Assembly: GCF_002157835.1 (NCBI RefSeq)
Contig: NZ_CP020809.1
Location: 2,170,001 to 2,234,000, forward strand
Origin: Mycobacterium dioxanotrophicus
GTDB taxonomy: Bacteria; Actinomycetota; Actinomycetes; Mycobacteriales; Mycobacteriaceae
DNA length: 64,000 bases
Reading direction: 5' to 3'
Shown here: one piece after another, positions 26,673 to 35,034 of the stretch
How positions within the stretch are numbered: position 1 is the first letter of the stretch
Layout: each line of letters starts with the position of its first letter
The notes under the pieces: model-generated
What the model was told of the DNA's origin: nothing
Databases searched by the model: none
Seen by the model: only the letters and a program-made list of their open reading frames with translations
Made by a program: the position numbers and the translations under genes

Positions 26673-27046
26673 TGAATACCGTCAAAATGAGAAGACCGTG
26701 GGTCCGGGCCTGCGCCACCGTGGTGGCCGCCGGCGGTCTGGGGCTATCCGGCCTCGGGCTGACCACCGGCATTGCTTCGGCTGTCCCTGTTCCTGCACCG
26801 GCGGATCACCATCACTGGTGCCCGGGTGATCGCTGGGACTCCGCCTGGGGCGGCAACTCGGACTGGAACAACTGCCATGATTGGGACGACAACTTCCGCG
26901 GCGCGCCATACGGATATGGCGTACCGGACTGGGCACCGCCGCCGCCACCGCCGCCGTTCTGGGCGCCGTGGGCGCAGGTGGTCTGGAATCCCAATGTGAG
27001 TGCGTGGGGCTTCTGGAACGGGCCTGGAATCTGGATTCCGCTGTAG
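26672..27046 (+). CDS. Small secreted proline-rich protein
   Basis: A 124-residue protein with an N-terminal signal peptide: basic MRRPWVRA, a hydrophobic Gly/Leu-rich core and an A-S-A cleavage site before VPVPAPA. The mature part is rich in Trp, Asp, Asn and His (DHHHWCPGDRW), then a run of seven Pro, ending WNGPGIWIPL. Two Cys could pair. Similar Trp/Pro-rich exported proteins of unknown role occur in mycobacteria. ATG 26672 directly abuts a perfect palindrome; an ATG five codons later is an alternative. The IS1380 element begins 74 bases downstream. Confidence 0.75.
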   Translation: MNTVKMRRPWVRACATVVAAGGLGLSGLGLTTGIASAVPVPAPADHHHWCPGDRWDSAWGGNSDWNNCHDWDDNFRGAPYGYGVPDWAPPPPPPPFWAPWAQVVWNPNVSAWGFWNGPGIWIPL

Positions 27047-27120
27047 ACCTTGAGTTTGTAGAGCTTGCACCCGAACGCCGTCAGGCATAACCGTCTGCCG
27101 TCGTAGTGCTGTGGAACTAG

Positions 27121-27138
27121 CCCAGATTTTTCGGGGAT
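27121..27138 (+). repeat. IS1380 left terminal inverted repeat
   Basis: Begins CCCAGATTTTTCG; it pairs with the right end at 28797-28814 with three mismatches. Confidence 0.7.
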
Positions 27139-27240
27139 TATCGCTGGTGACGGCGTGTAGATAAGCGAAAGTGCCTGTCCTGCAAGGGATAATTGGACTT
27201 CTCTAGGGTTCAACCATCCTGACGGGAAGGCACTTCGCAG

Positions 27241-28646
27241 GTGAAGAGTATCGCGGCCGCATCGCGGGTGAAAGTGTCAGCCGACGGCCACGGGGTCGTG
27301 TCGCACGCCGGGATGGGCCTACTGCGGGAACTGGCCGACCGGACCGGGTTATCAGCGCAGGTCACCGGGGCTTTGGCCGACACCTACCGCGGGCCGTGGA
27401 GCTACGCACCCGGCGAGGTGTTCGCTGATCTGGCCGCGGCGGTCGCCGACGGCGCGGACTGCATTGACGGGGTCGGCCAACTGTGCGGCGACCGTGAGCA
27501 CGCGTTCGGCGCGAAAGCCTCCACGACCACGATGTGGCGGCTGGTCAATGAGCGCATCGACGCTGCACACCTGCCTGCGGTGCGCGCGGCCCGCGCCAGC
27601 GCGCGGGCGGCGGCCTGGGCCGCCGGTGCGGCCCCGAACCGGGTGGCTGGCTGCACATCGACATCGACGCCACCCTGGTGATCGATCACTCCGACAACAA
27701 ACACGGCGCGACGCCGACCTGGAAGAAGTCGTTCGGGCACCATCCGCTGCTGGCGTTCCTGGACCGCCCCGAGATCGCCGGCGGGGAAGCCCTGGCCGGG
27801 CTGCTGCGCAGCGGCAACGCGGGCTCCAACACCGCCAGCGACCACGTCATCGTCCTGGCCCAGGCGCTGGCAGCGCTGCCCGCGCCGTGGCGGCCCGACT
27901 CGAGTCGTGGCGGTGATCCCGACCGGCCCCAGGTGCTGGTGCGTTGCGACACCGCCGGAGCCACCCACCGATTCGCCGACGCCTGCCGTGAGCAGGGGGT
28001 CGGATTCTCCTTCGGCTACCCCGTCGACGCCCGCGTCCAGGACGCCGTGGACACACTCAACCTTGCCGAGGGCTGGTACCCGGCCATCGACACCGACGGT
28101 GGGCTGCGCGACGGCGCCTGGGTCGCCGAGGCCACCACCTTGGTCAACCTCAACAGCTGGCCGCCGGGCACCCGGCTGATCCTGCGCAAAGAGAGACCGC
28201 ATCCCGGCGCCCAGCTGCGGTTCACCGACACCGACGGGATGCGCGTCACCGCGTTCATCACCGACACACCGCCCGGTGTCGTGGCCGGCCAAGTCGCCGG
28301 CCTGGAGTTGCGGCACCGCCAGCACGCCCGCGTCGAGGACCGCATCCGCGAACTCAAGAACGCCGGCCTGCGCAACCTGCCGTGTCACGGCTTCTGGGCC
28401 AACGCCGCCTGGCTCGAGATCGTCCTGGCCGCCGCCGACCTGGTCATCTGGGCACGGCTCATCGGATTCACCAGTGATCCGACGCTGGCCCGCGCCGAGA
28501 TCGCCACGTTCCGCTACCGCGTGCTGCACGTCGCGGCCCGCATCACCCGCGGCGCCCGCCAACTCCGGCTGCGCATCGACGCCACCTGGCGCTGGGCCAC
28601 CTCGATCGCGACCGCCTGGCAGACGATCCGCACCGCCTTCGGATAA
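27241..28646 (+). pseudogene. IS1380-family transposase, frame-disrupted
   Basis: The N-terminal 146 residues (27241-27681, GTG start) end in a run of out-of-frame residues, and the rest (27678-28646, 322 residues) continues in another frame from the DDE-bearing segment HIDIDATLVIDHSDNKHG. Family members have one uninterrupted frame here. The break lies near 27640-27660, where GGCT is tandemly repeated; loss or gain in that repeat would explain the shift. The rest, including DTAGATHRFADAC, YPVDARVQDAVDTL and the C-terminal helices, looks intact. It is probably inactive unless frameshifting occurs. Confidence 0.8.
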
Positions 28647-28796
28647 CAGCCGGCCTCCTGACCGATCGATCACGAAAGACATACCGGCCCTAGGAAAGCC
28701 CGCCCCACCCGGCGACACGGGACCAACCCACCATGCCCTGTGACCGCAGACGTCACCCGACCAACCATCACGCCCTACAGATCCACCGCCATCACC

Positions 28797-28814
28797 ATCG
28801 ACGAAAAATCCGGG
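28797..28814 (-). repeat. IS1380 right terminal inverted repeat
   Basis: Reverse complement begins CCCGGATTTTTCG, matching the left end. Confidence 0.7.
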
Positions 28815-28827
28815 CTAGACTTCCGTA

Positions 28828-29060
28828 ATGTTCTCGGAGACACGGGTATACGCTGAACGGCGATTTGCGCGTCGCCTACCGTGCGTCCCGTGAAGGGTCT
28901 GGCGACCTCGTATTCGTCCCCAACTGGTTCACAAATTGCGAGCACCTGCCGGAGATCGGCGGCATCGGTGTGCACATCGGCGCGCGAGTGACCGCATTGG
29001 CCGCAGCGAACGATGTCCTGGTGTCCAGCAGGCTGCGCGACCTCATCATCGGGTTTGCGC
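28828..29060 (+). pseudogene. Remnant of an alpha/beta hydrolase-class III cyclase fusion gene
   Basis: Starting ten bases beyond the IS, an ATG reads MFSETRVYA, then after a frameshift LNGDLRVAYRASREGSGDL and VFVPNWFTNCEHLPE. This matches the start of the mycobacterial alpha/beta hydrolase-cyclase fusion family. It then jumps directly to IGGIGVHIGARVTALAAAN and DVLVSSRLRDLIIG, which belong to the C-terminal cyclase domain. Several hundred residues are missing between the two parts, and the end is lost. The gene is therefore dead, with a 5' frameshift, a large internal deletion and an IS inserted just upstream. The family assignment is from recalled family motifs. Confidence 0.7.
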
Positions 29061-29296
29061 GCTCGAAGGCACAAAGCTATCGGCTTGGTGTCGGAAACGT
29101 AGGCCGCCATTTCCCCGAAGGTGGAATGGCGGTTCATTTCTGCCAGCCGCCGAACAATTTCTGCCACCGGAATTATCCCGCTGACCTCCATGTTTGATGT
29201 GTCAGATCGGCAAGATGCACCACCAAACCGCCGACCGAAGGCGTCCGGGCCGCACGACTCGAACACCGCCCGACACATATGGAAGAAGGCTCCGCA
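29061..29296. other. Decayed stretch with a short minus-strand fragment
   Basis: No complete gene is seen. On the minus strand an ATG at 29191 opens about 40 residues of protein-like sequence (EVSGIIPVAEIVRRLAEMN, then GEMAAYVSDTKPIAL) that runs into the antisense of the cyclase remnant near 29065. It may be the 5' end of a second gene truncated by the same deletion. Confidence 0.35.
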
Positions 29297-29467
29297 ATGA
29301 AGAAGATCGGATTTGCCACTCTGATCGCCAGTGGCATGGCCGCAGCGGTGTTCGGCTTGGCGGCACCGGCGCAGGCCGAGCCCGTCTCACCGGTCGGCCC
29401 GCACTACACCGTTGACAACCACGACGAGATCAACACCACGGGAGGGTTCGTCGACCTGCCCTTCTGA
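29297..29467 (+). CDS. Small exported peptide with signal sequence
   Basis: A 56-residue protein. MKKIGFATLIASGMAAAVFG is a signal peptide, followed by the AxA site APAQA-EP; the mature part is about 27 residues and lacks Cys. ATG 29297 is chosen over an in-frame ATG at 29279 because AAGG lies just upstream and the signal peptide starts there. Mycobacteria encode many such short exported proteins with similar leaders; the mature part here may be shortened relative to relatives. Function is unknown. A strong hairpin follows 23 bases after the stop. Confidence 0.7.
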   Translation: MKKIGFATLIASGMAAAVFGLAAPAQAEPVSPVGPHYTVDNHDEINTTGGFVDLPF

Positions 29468-29490
29468 TCCGCGGCGACAAGCTCGCTCGG

Positions 29491-29532
29491 CGTCAGCCCC
29501 GGTCGGCACCACAGTGTCGGCCGGGGCTGACG
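29491..29532. terminator. Hairpin between convergent genes, likely bidirectional terminator
   Basis: Perfect 12-base arms CGTCAGCCCCGG (29491-29502) and CCGGGGCTGACG (29521-29532) with an 18-base loop. It lies between the exported peptide gene and the convergent P450. There is no U-tract, as is usual for mycobacterial terminators. Confidence 0.65.
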
Positions 29533-29544
29533 TGGTTGTGCAAG

Positions 29545-30726
29545 TCAGGCGACGAAGGTGGGCATCGCGGCCCACCCGCGGACCGCGGCGGTTTCCGACG
29601 CTACCGCGTTCGGCCAGTCGACCTCCCACTCCGGGAATCGCTTGAGGATCTCCTCCATGGCGATGCGCAGCTCCAACCGAGCCAGCGCATTGCCCATACA
29701 GAAATGCGTACCCGCGCCGAAAGTCAGATGCGAATGATGTTCCCGGTGGATGTCGAAGACGTCGCCGTCGGGCGCAAACCTGCGGTGGTCGCGGTTGGCC
29801 GCGCCGACCAGCAGCAGCATGGCCGAACCTTCCGGCACGGTCTGGCCGTAGTAGTCGACGTCGCGGGTGACATAGCGGGCAAGCTGCAGCGCCGGTGGTT
29901 CCCAGCGCAGGATCTCCTCGATCGCCTGCGGTATCAGTTCAGGGTTCAGGGTCAGGTCGCGCCGTTGATCCGGAACTTCGGCCAGAGTCTTACCGGCCCA
30001 ACCGAGCAGCCGGGTGGTGGTTTCGGAACCGGCAGTGGCGATGACAGTCAGATACAGCAGCAACTCGTCGCGGCGCAGCTTGCGCATCGTGCCGGTCTCG
30101 TCGGTGAATTCGGCGTTGAGTAGATCGGTCATGATGTCGTCGGACGGGTGTTCGGCGCGCCAGTCGATGAACTCTGCGAACACTTCACCGGTGGCCAGTG
30201 CTTCTACTGTCTTGCCTTGCAGGGACTCCTCGCCGTGGTCGGTGATCCGCCGCTGCTGATCTTCGGGGATGCCGAGCAGCATGCCGATGACCCGCATCGG
30301 CATCTGCTCTCCGAGATCGTTGACGAAGTCGAACTTTTCTGACCCGACCAGCGGATCCAGACAGCGCGTGGTGAACTCGCGGATCTGTGGTTCGAGTGCG
30401 AGCACCTTGCGCGGCGTGAACACTCGCGACAGCAGGTTGCGGTGGATGTTGTGGATCGGTGGATCCTCGAAGATCAATGTGCCCGGCGGGATTTCCATGC
30501 CGGACTTGATGAGCTCCAGCAGAGCCCCGCGTCCGGAGATAAACGTGTCGTGGTCGATCACGCCCTTGTTGACGTCGTCGTAGCGGCTCAGTGCGTAGAA
30601 GCCGTGTTGTTCGTTGTGGTACAGCGGGGCTTCTTCCCTGAACCGGGCGAATACCGGATAGGGATTCATATTGAGGTCGATGTTGTACGGGTCGTAGTAC
30701 AGATCGGCTTCGGTTGACGTGGGCAC
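29545..30726 (-). CDS. Cytochrome P450
   Basis: A 393-residue soluble P450. I-helix oxygen-binding motif IATAGSETTTRLL, ExxR in EEILRWEPP, and the heme-Cys loop FGAGTHFCMG are all present. The GTG start has AGGAG seven bases upstream. It would hydroxylate a hydrophobic substrate with electrons from a ferredoxin such as those at 36315, 37833 or 43498. It stands alone on the minus strand, downstream of a 146-base intergenic region holding a small inverted repeat (30809-30825). Confidence 0.92.
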   Translation of the reverse strand: MPTSTEADLYYDPYNIDLNMNPYPVFARFREEAPLYHNEQHGFYALSRYDDVNKGVIDHDTFISGRGALLELIKSGMEIPPGTLIFEDPPIHNIHRNLLSRVFTPRKVLALEPQIREFTTRCLDPLVGSEKFDFVNDLGEQMPMRVIGMLLGIPEDQQRRITDHGEESLQGKTVEALATGEVFAEFIDWRAEHPSDDIMTDLLNAEFTDETGTMRKLRRDELLLYLTVIATAGSETTTRLLGWAGKTLAEVPDQRRDLTLNPELIPQAIEEILRWEPPALQLARYVTRDVDYYGQTVPEGSAMLLLVGAANRDHRRFAPDGDVFDIHREHHSHLTFGAGTHFCMGNALARLELRIAMEEILKRFPEWEVDWPNAVASETAAVRGWAAMPTFVA

Positions 30727-30808
30727 AGCTGATCTCCTGACCGGATTGAAAGGTGCTGTGCATCTGCTTAGCAGGCCGAGGATCGCCCGGTCAAGGATTT
30801 CTGCGCGG

Positions 30809-30825
30809 TTGTATCGTCATTACAA
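30809..30825. promoter_or_regulatory. Inverted repeat TTGTA-N7-TACAA upstream of P450
   Basis: A 5-7-5 perfect inverted repeat, 83 bases before the P450 start. It may be a regulator site; the half-site also resembles -10 elements on both strands. Confidence 0.35.
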
Positions 30826-30872
30826 TAGTTAGGGGAGATGTAACTCAAGATCACAATGCGGTGCGAGTACTT

Positions 30873-31838
30873 CTAGCAGCCGACGATGAGCACCTTGCCC
30901 ACCGCGCGCCCGTCGGCGACGAGCCGCAGCGCCTCGGCCGCTTGGGACAGGGGGTACACCGCGCCGACGTGCGGTACGACGGTGCCACTGGCCAGCAGGC
31001 TGCGTAGTTCGTCCTCGTTGCGCACGAACTCCTCGGAGGACACGTCCTGGAATTGGAAGCCGAGAACGTGAATACCCTTGACCAGCAACAAGTTCAACGG
31101 GATTCGGGGGATGACGCCCGATGCGTACCCGACGGTGACGAACCGTCCACCGCGCCGCAACGACCGCAACGCGGGCTCGGACAATTCCCCGCCGACCGGG
31201 TCGATGACGGCATGCGCACCGTCGGGCACGGCCTGCCGCAGCGCGGTGCGAAGGTCACCGTTGCGATGGTTGAGCACCTTGCTTGCGCCGTAAAGTCGTG
31301 CTGCTGAGAGTTTTTCCTCCGACGAGGCCACGGCGGTGACCTGGGCACCCAAAGCGGCGGCGAGCTGGACCGCGGCCAACCCGACCCCGCCGCCCGCGCC
31401 GAGGATCACGACGTCATCGCCGGAATGGACACGAGCCATCGAGCGCAGGGCGTGATAGGCGGTGCGGTGCGCCACACCGGACGCGGCGGCGGTACGGTCA
31501 TCGACGCCGTCCGGGATCCGCGCCAGCGATCCCGGGGATACGCACACCTCCTGCGCGAACGCACCGAACATCCCGGAGCCGGCCACCCGATCGCCGATCG
31601 CGAAACCGGCGTCCGTACCGGACGTTTCGGTGACCGTGCCGGCGAACTCACTGCCCGGGATGAACGGCACCGGCACATGCATCTGGTACCTGTCGGCCAT
31701 GAGGAGCACGTCGGGATAGTTGACCGCAGCGGCAACCACCCGAACACGTACCTGCCCGGGCTGCAGCGCGGGGGAGGGCAACTCCTCGATGCGTAGCACC
31801 TCCGGTGGTCCGTAGCGCGGGCAGACGGCAGCCTTCAC
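30873..31838 (-). CDS. Zinc-independent quinone oxidoreductase/alcohol dehydrogenase (MDR family)
   Basis: A 321-residue MDR-superfamily NADPH-dependent oxidoreductase of the quinone oxidoreductase/crotonyl-CoA reductase type: KAAVCPRYGPPEVLRIEELP, GSEFAGTV, AAVNYPDVL and the nucleotide loop GAGGGVGLAAVQLA. The catalytic zinc ligands of alcohol dehydrogenases are not present. The GTG start overlaps the upstream phosphotransferase stop by four bases, so it is the last gene of the operon with the ACAD. It may reduce an enone or enoyl intermediate. Confidence 0.87.
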   Translation of the reverse strand: MKAAVCPRYGPPEVLRIEELPSPALQPGQVRVRVVAAAVNYPDVLLMADRYQMHVPVPFIPGSEFAGTVTETSGTDAGFAIGDRVAGSGMFGAFAQEVCVSPGSLARIPDGVDDRTAAASGVAHRTAYHALRSMARVHSGDDVVILGAGGGVGLAAVQLAAALGAQVTAVASSEEKLSAARLYGASKVLNHRNGDLRTALRQAVPDGAHAVIDPVGGELSEPALRSLRRGGRFVTVGYASGVIPRIPLNLLLVKGIHVLGFQFQDVSSEEFVRNEDELRSLLASGTVVPHVGAVYPLSQAAEALRLVADGRAVGKVLIVGC

Positions 31839-32881
31839 CGGTAGTCGGTGGACTCGGCGAGGTCTGCCGCGGAACGCATCAGCTCGGTGACCACCGCGCC
31901 GAACGCCAGCAGCTTCTCGTCGTCGCCGGCACGTTGGAATCCCTGCTCCAGCACGATCGCCAACTTCCACTTGGCCAGCACCAGGTAATAGTCGAGATCG
32001 TCGACCTGACGGCCCGACACCTCGGCGTAGTGCGCGACGACCTGGTCGCGCGAGGGCATGCCGCGCATGTCGACGTAATTCATGTCGGACTCGCCGGATT
32101 CGCCGGCAGGCCAGCTCTGGACCATCCAGGCGAGATCGAGTTTCGGGTCGCCGACGGTGCCCATTTCCCAATCCACGATCGCGGCCAGCTGCGCGGGTGC
32201 GCCGTGCCGGTACATGACGTTGGCGAACTGGTAATCCCCGTGCATGAGGCCCGGCACGAAGTCGAGCGGCCGGTGCGCGCGCAGCCATGTGGTGGCGACC
32301 TCGAGGCCCGGCAGGTCACGGTTCTTGATGCGGTCGAGGAAGCCGATCCAGCGGTCCACCTGGCGTTCGTGGAACCCGTCGGGCCGCCCGAGATTGCCGA
32401 GGCCGCGTGCCTGCCAATCCACGCGTGCCAGCAGCGCGATGCCCTCGGCCAGCTGATAGCTCAAGCCGGGCCGGGCGGTCAGATCACTGTCGAACGGTTC
32501 AGGCCAGCGGCCATGTTGGTCCATCGGTGACCAGCCGTCGACGAAACCCATGAGGTAGAACGGTCGCCCGAGGATCTCGGGATCGGCGCAGACCCCGACG
32601 GCCGCGGTGTGCGGAACATCTGTGCCGTCGAGCGCCTCGATGATCCGCCACTCCCGCAGGATGCCCTTGTCGCGGTCGGGCGGGGCGCCGGCCGGCGGCA
32701 TGCGCAGCACGCAGCTCTGCTCGCCGCGCCGGATCTCGTAGATCACGTTCTGGGTGCCGCCGGAGAGGAATCGGACCTCGACCGGTTCACCCTTGCCCGG
32801 CAGGCCGGTGTCGTTCATCCAATCGGCAAGGCGCGCAACATCTATACCGCGCACGTGAGGGGCAGATTCAGATTGCGTCAC
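31835..32881 (-). CDS. Phosphotransferase family protein (FadE36/ACAD10-type, APH fold)
   Basis: A 348-residue aminoglycoside phosphotransferase-fold protein. The kinase motifs HGDYQFANVMY (catalytic Asp, Asn) and IVDWEMGTVGDPKLDLAW (metal-binding Asp) are complete. Homologues next to ACADs, including the N-terminal domain of ACAD10/11, are thought to phosphorylate hydroxyacyl-CoAs before elimination. The GTG overlaps the ACAD stop, supporting coupled function. A route for 4- or 3-hydroxyacyl-CoA intermediates is a reasonable inference. Confidence 0.87.
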   Translation of the reverse strand: MTQSESAPHVRGIDVARLADWMNDTGLPGKGEPVEVRFLSGGTQNVIYEIRRGEQSCVLRMPPAGAPPDRDKGILREWRIIEALDGTDVPHTAAVGVCADPEILGRPFYLMGFVDGWSPMDQHGRWPEPFDSDLTARPGLSYQLAEGIALLARVDWQARGLGNLGRPDGFHERQVDRWIGFLDRIKNRDLPGLEVATTWLRAHRPLDFVPGLMHGDYQFANVMYRHGAPAQLAAIVDWEMGTVGDPKLDLAWMVQSWPAGESGESDMNYVDMRGMPSRDQVVAHYAEVSGRQVDDLDYYLVLAKWKLAIVLEQGFQRAGDDEKLLAFGAVVTELMRSAADLAESTDYR

Positions 32882-34179
32882 AGGTTGCCGACCTCCGCGT
32901 CGAGGTACTCCGCCAACTGGGCTCGCGCGGCCTCTCGCTTGCCGGGGATCCACTCGGTCGGCCAGGTGCCCTCGGTGGGTTGGTAGTCGCGCAGCACTTG
33001 GCGGGCCACCGTGGTCTTGTGCACCTCGGTGGGCCCGTCGGCCAACCCCATCACGGCCGCGCCCGTGACCATGCCCAGGAACGGCATCTCGTTGGTGACT
33101 CCCAGGGCACCGTGGATCTGCATTGCCCGCCAGGCGATATCGTGCAGCACGGTTGGCATCACGACCTTGACGGCGGCGATGTCCTTTCGAACCTTCTTGT
33201 AGTCGTTGTACTTGTCGATCTCCCACGCGGTGTAGAGCACCATCAACCGGAACTGGAGCAGCTGCGCGTAGGAGTCTGCGATGTAGCCCTGCACGAACTG
33301 CTTGTCCGACAACCGGCTGCCCTGGGTGTGTCGGCTCAGGGCCCGCTCACACATCATGTCCAGAGCTTTGCGAGCCAACCCGATGGTGCGCATGGCGTGG
33401 TGAATCCGCCCGCCTCCCAAGCGAGTTTGGGCGATGATGAAGGCCTTCCCTTCGCCACCGAGCAGGGCATCGTCGGGTACCCGGACGTTGTCGTAGTGGA
33501 TCAACGCGTGCGAACCCTCGTTGTCTCGCTCTCCGTACAAGCCGACGTTGCGGACGATCTTCACGCCGGGAGTGTCGGTCGGCACCAGGAACATCGACAT
33601 GCCCTGGTAGGCACTGACGTCGGGGTCGGTCACCACCATGACGATGAGGAACGACGCGCTTGCGGCGTTGGAGGAGAAGAATTTCCACCCATTGATGATC
33701 CAGCTCGACCCATCGCGCACGGCCCGCGTGGTGAACAGCGTCGGGTCGGCCCCGGCATGGGGTTCGGTCATCGAGTAGCACGAGAACAGCTCACCCTCGA
33801 GCAGCGGGTGCAGGTAGCGTTCCTTCTGCGCGTCTGTGCCGTAGTGCGCGATGATCTCGGCGTTGCCCGTATCCGGTGCCTGACAGCCGAAAACGATTGG
33901 CGCCCACTGCGAGCGGCCGAGGATCTCGTTGAGCAGCGCGAGCTTGAGCTGGCCGTGGCCCTGCCCGCCGAGTTCGGGCCCGAGATGGGTGGCCCACAAG
34001 CCCTGACGACGGACCTCGGCTTTCAACGGATCCACCGCATCGCGCCGGCTGCCCGCCAGCGGGGTGAACTGTTGGTGCGGCCACACCAGGTCGAGTGGTT
34101 CGACCTTATCGCGGACGAATTCGTCGGCCCAGTCGAGCAACTTCTGGTACTCGGGGTCGGTTTCGAAATCCCAAGCCAC
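32878..34179 (-). CDS. Acyl-CoA dehydrogenase (ACAD10/11-like)
   Basis: A 433-residue ACAD. SMTEPHAGADPTLFTTRAV forms the FAD/CoA loop, QIHGALGVTNEMPF is in the C-terminal domain and DGPTEVHKTTVARQVL carries the catalytic Glu. The length and motifs resemble the ACAD10/11 branch, in keeping with the adjoining APH-type kinase. A GTG at 34179 with GGAGG eight bases upstream is chosen. The TetR gene ends 16 bases before it on the same strand. Products of this operon may dispose of hydroxylated acids made by the P450s. Confidence 0.9.
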   Translation of the reverse strand: MAWDFETDPEYQKLLDWADEFVRDKVEPLDLVWPHQQFTPLAGSRRDAVDPLKAEVRRQGLWATHLGPELGGQGHGQLKLALLNEILGRSQWAPIVFGCQAPDTGNAEIIAHYGTDAQKERYLHPLLEGELFSCYSMTEPHAGADPTLFTTRAVRDGSSWIINGWKFFSSNAASASFLIVMVVTDPDVSAYQGMSMFLVPTDTPGVKIVRNVGLYGERDNEGSHALIHYDNVRVPDDALLGGEGKAFIIAQTRLGGGRIHHAMRTIGLARKALDMMCERALSRHTQGSRLSDKQFVQGYIADSYAQLLQFRLMVLYTAWEIDKYNDYKKVRKDIAAVKVVMPTVLHDIAWRAMQIHGALGVTNEMPFLGMVTGAAVMGLADGPTEVHKTTVARQVLRDYQPTEGTWPTEWIPGKREAARAQLAEYLDAEVGNL

Positions 34180-34195
34180 GGTTGGGTCCTCCGAT

Positions 34196-34846
34196 CTACT
34201 GGTGGTTGAATCCGGTGATGAGAGCGGCGATGTCGCGGGTGACGATGTCGGCGAATGAGCGCTTTCCGTAGCTGCCGCCCGCCCAGTGCCGTACGCCCTC
34301 GCTGACAAGGATCTGCGCCAGGTGCGCCAGGTGAGGCACATCGACGTGGTCGGCCAGCCGGCCGTCGGACTGAGCTCGGGCGAACAGTGCGCCGAACATG
34401 TCGGCACCTTCCTCGTCGGGCGTCGGGGCGCCGGCCAGGATGCGGTGCTCGTGCCGGTAGCCCTCAAGGATGGTTTCAATGACGAGTTCCGGAGGGTTGC
34501 GGGCCATGGACCGTTCCAAACTCCGTAGCCCCTGGCCTATCACCTCCACCAGGTCGTAGTCGGCGCCGGTCAACGACTCCATGCGCCGTTGCGCCGAACG
34601 CGTGGACAGCAGCCCGACCTCGAACAGCACATCCTCTTTGGCGGGGAAGTAGAAGTAGAACAGCGCGCGGGACACCCCGGCGGCCCGGCAGATGTCGGCG
34701 ACCGTCGTTTTCGCGTAGCCGTTGGTCCGCCACAACGCCATCGCGGCCTGCACCAACTCGCGTTTGGTCCGATGCGATCGGGCCCGCTGAAACGATGCTC
34801 GGCGCTGACTACCGTCAGCCGCGGAAGGTGCGTCTGAGCGAGGCAT
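34196..34846 (-). CDS. TetR family transcriptional regulator
   Basis: A 216-residue TetR protein: HRTKRELVQAAMALWRTNGY, then KTTVADICRAAGVSRALFYFYFPAKEDVLFE in the HTH. It heads the minus operon TetR-ACAD-kinase-oxidoreductase. ATG 34846 lacks a Shine-Dalgarno but has a TACAGT box at 34853-34858, six bases upstream, fitting a leaderless transcript. It is divergent from the P450 operon that starts at 35035, so it may also control that promoter. Confidence 0.87.
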   Translation of the reverse strand: MPRSDAPSAADGSQRRASFQRARSHRTKRELVQAAMALWRTNGYAKTTVADICRAAGVSRALFYFYFPAKEDVLFEVGLLSTRSAQRRMESLTGADYDLVEVIGQGLRSLERSMARNPPELVIETILEGYRHEHRILAGAPTPDEEGADMFGALFARAQSDGRLADHVDVPHLAHLAQILVSEGVRHWAGGSYGKRSFADIVTRDIAALITGFNHQ

Positions 34847-34852
34847 ATCCGG

Positions 34853-34858
34853 ACTGTA
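34853..34858 (-). promoter_or_regulatory. Putative -10 box for leaderless tetR transcript
   Basis: TACAGT on the minus strand, six bases upstream of the ATG. Same geometry as the box at 7032. Confidence 0.4.
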
Positions 34859-34988
34859 ACAGGGTATCGAGTTCGTGAAAATAGTCGACGTGCGTCTAAC
34901 TAACGCTTGGCTCGAGACGGTTGGCCGTCCTCGCCCGGCGCCCTACATTGACGCGCAACCAACGCTGTGGAAATGTTATGTTCAAAGA

Positions 34989-35005
34989 TGAGAGCCGCAT
35001 TCTCA
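34989..35005. promoter_or_regulatory. Operator-like palindrome TGAGA-N7-TCTCA upstream of P450
   Basis: TGAGAGCCGCATTCTCA has the same 17-base length and outer arms as the perfect 9794-9810 site (TGAGA...TCTCA), with a weaker left inner half. It lies 29 bases before the P450 ATG at 35035, between divergent TetR and P450 genes. Confidence 0.45.
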
Positions 35006-35034
35006 TGACCGTGCGGCTGGAACGGGAGCAGCGC

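Larger units (their letters stand above)
27117..28818. mobile_element. IS1380-family insertion sequence with CTAG target duplication
   Basis: An element of about 1.69 kb (27121-28814). Its ends are imperfect inverted repeats: 18 bases at 27121-27138 starting CCCAGATTTTTCG match the reverse complement of 28797-28814 at 15 of 18 positions. CTAG flanks both ends (27117-27120, 28815-28818), consistent with a 4-bp target duplication, though CTAG is itself palindromic. The single internal transposase reading frame is interrupted. It sits between a small secreted protein and the start codon of a decayed cyclase gene. Confidence 0.8.

Noticed and set aside
28775..29278. Complete minus-strand gene of 167 codons
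   Set aside because: Only the segment near 29067-29191 looks protein-like; the rest is antisense to the cyclase remnant and IS end.
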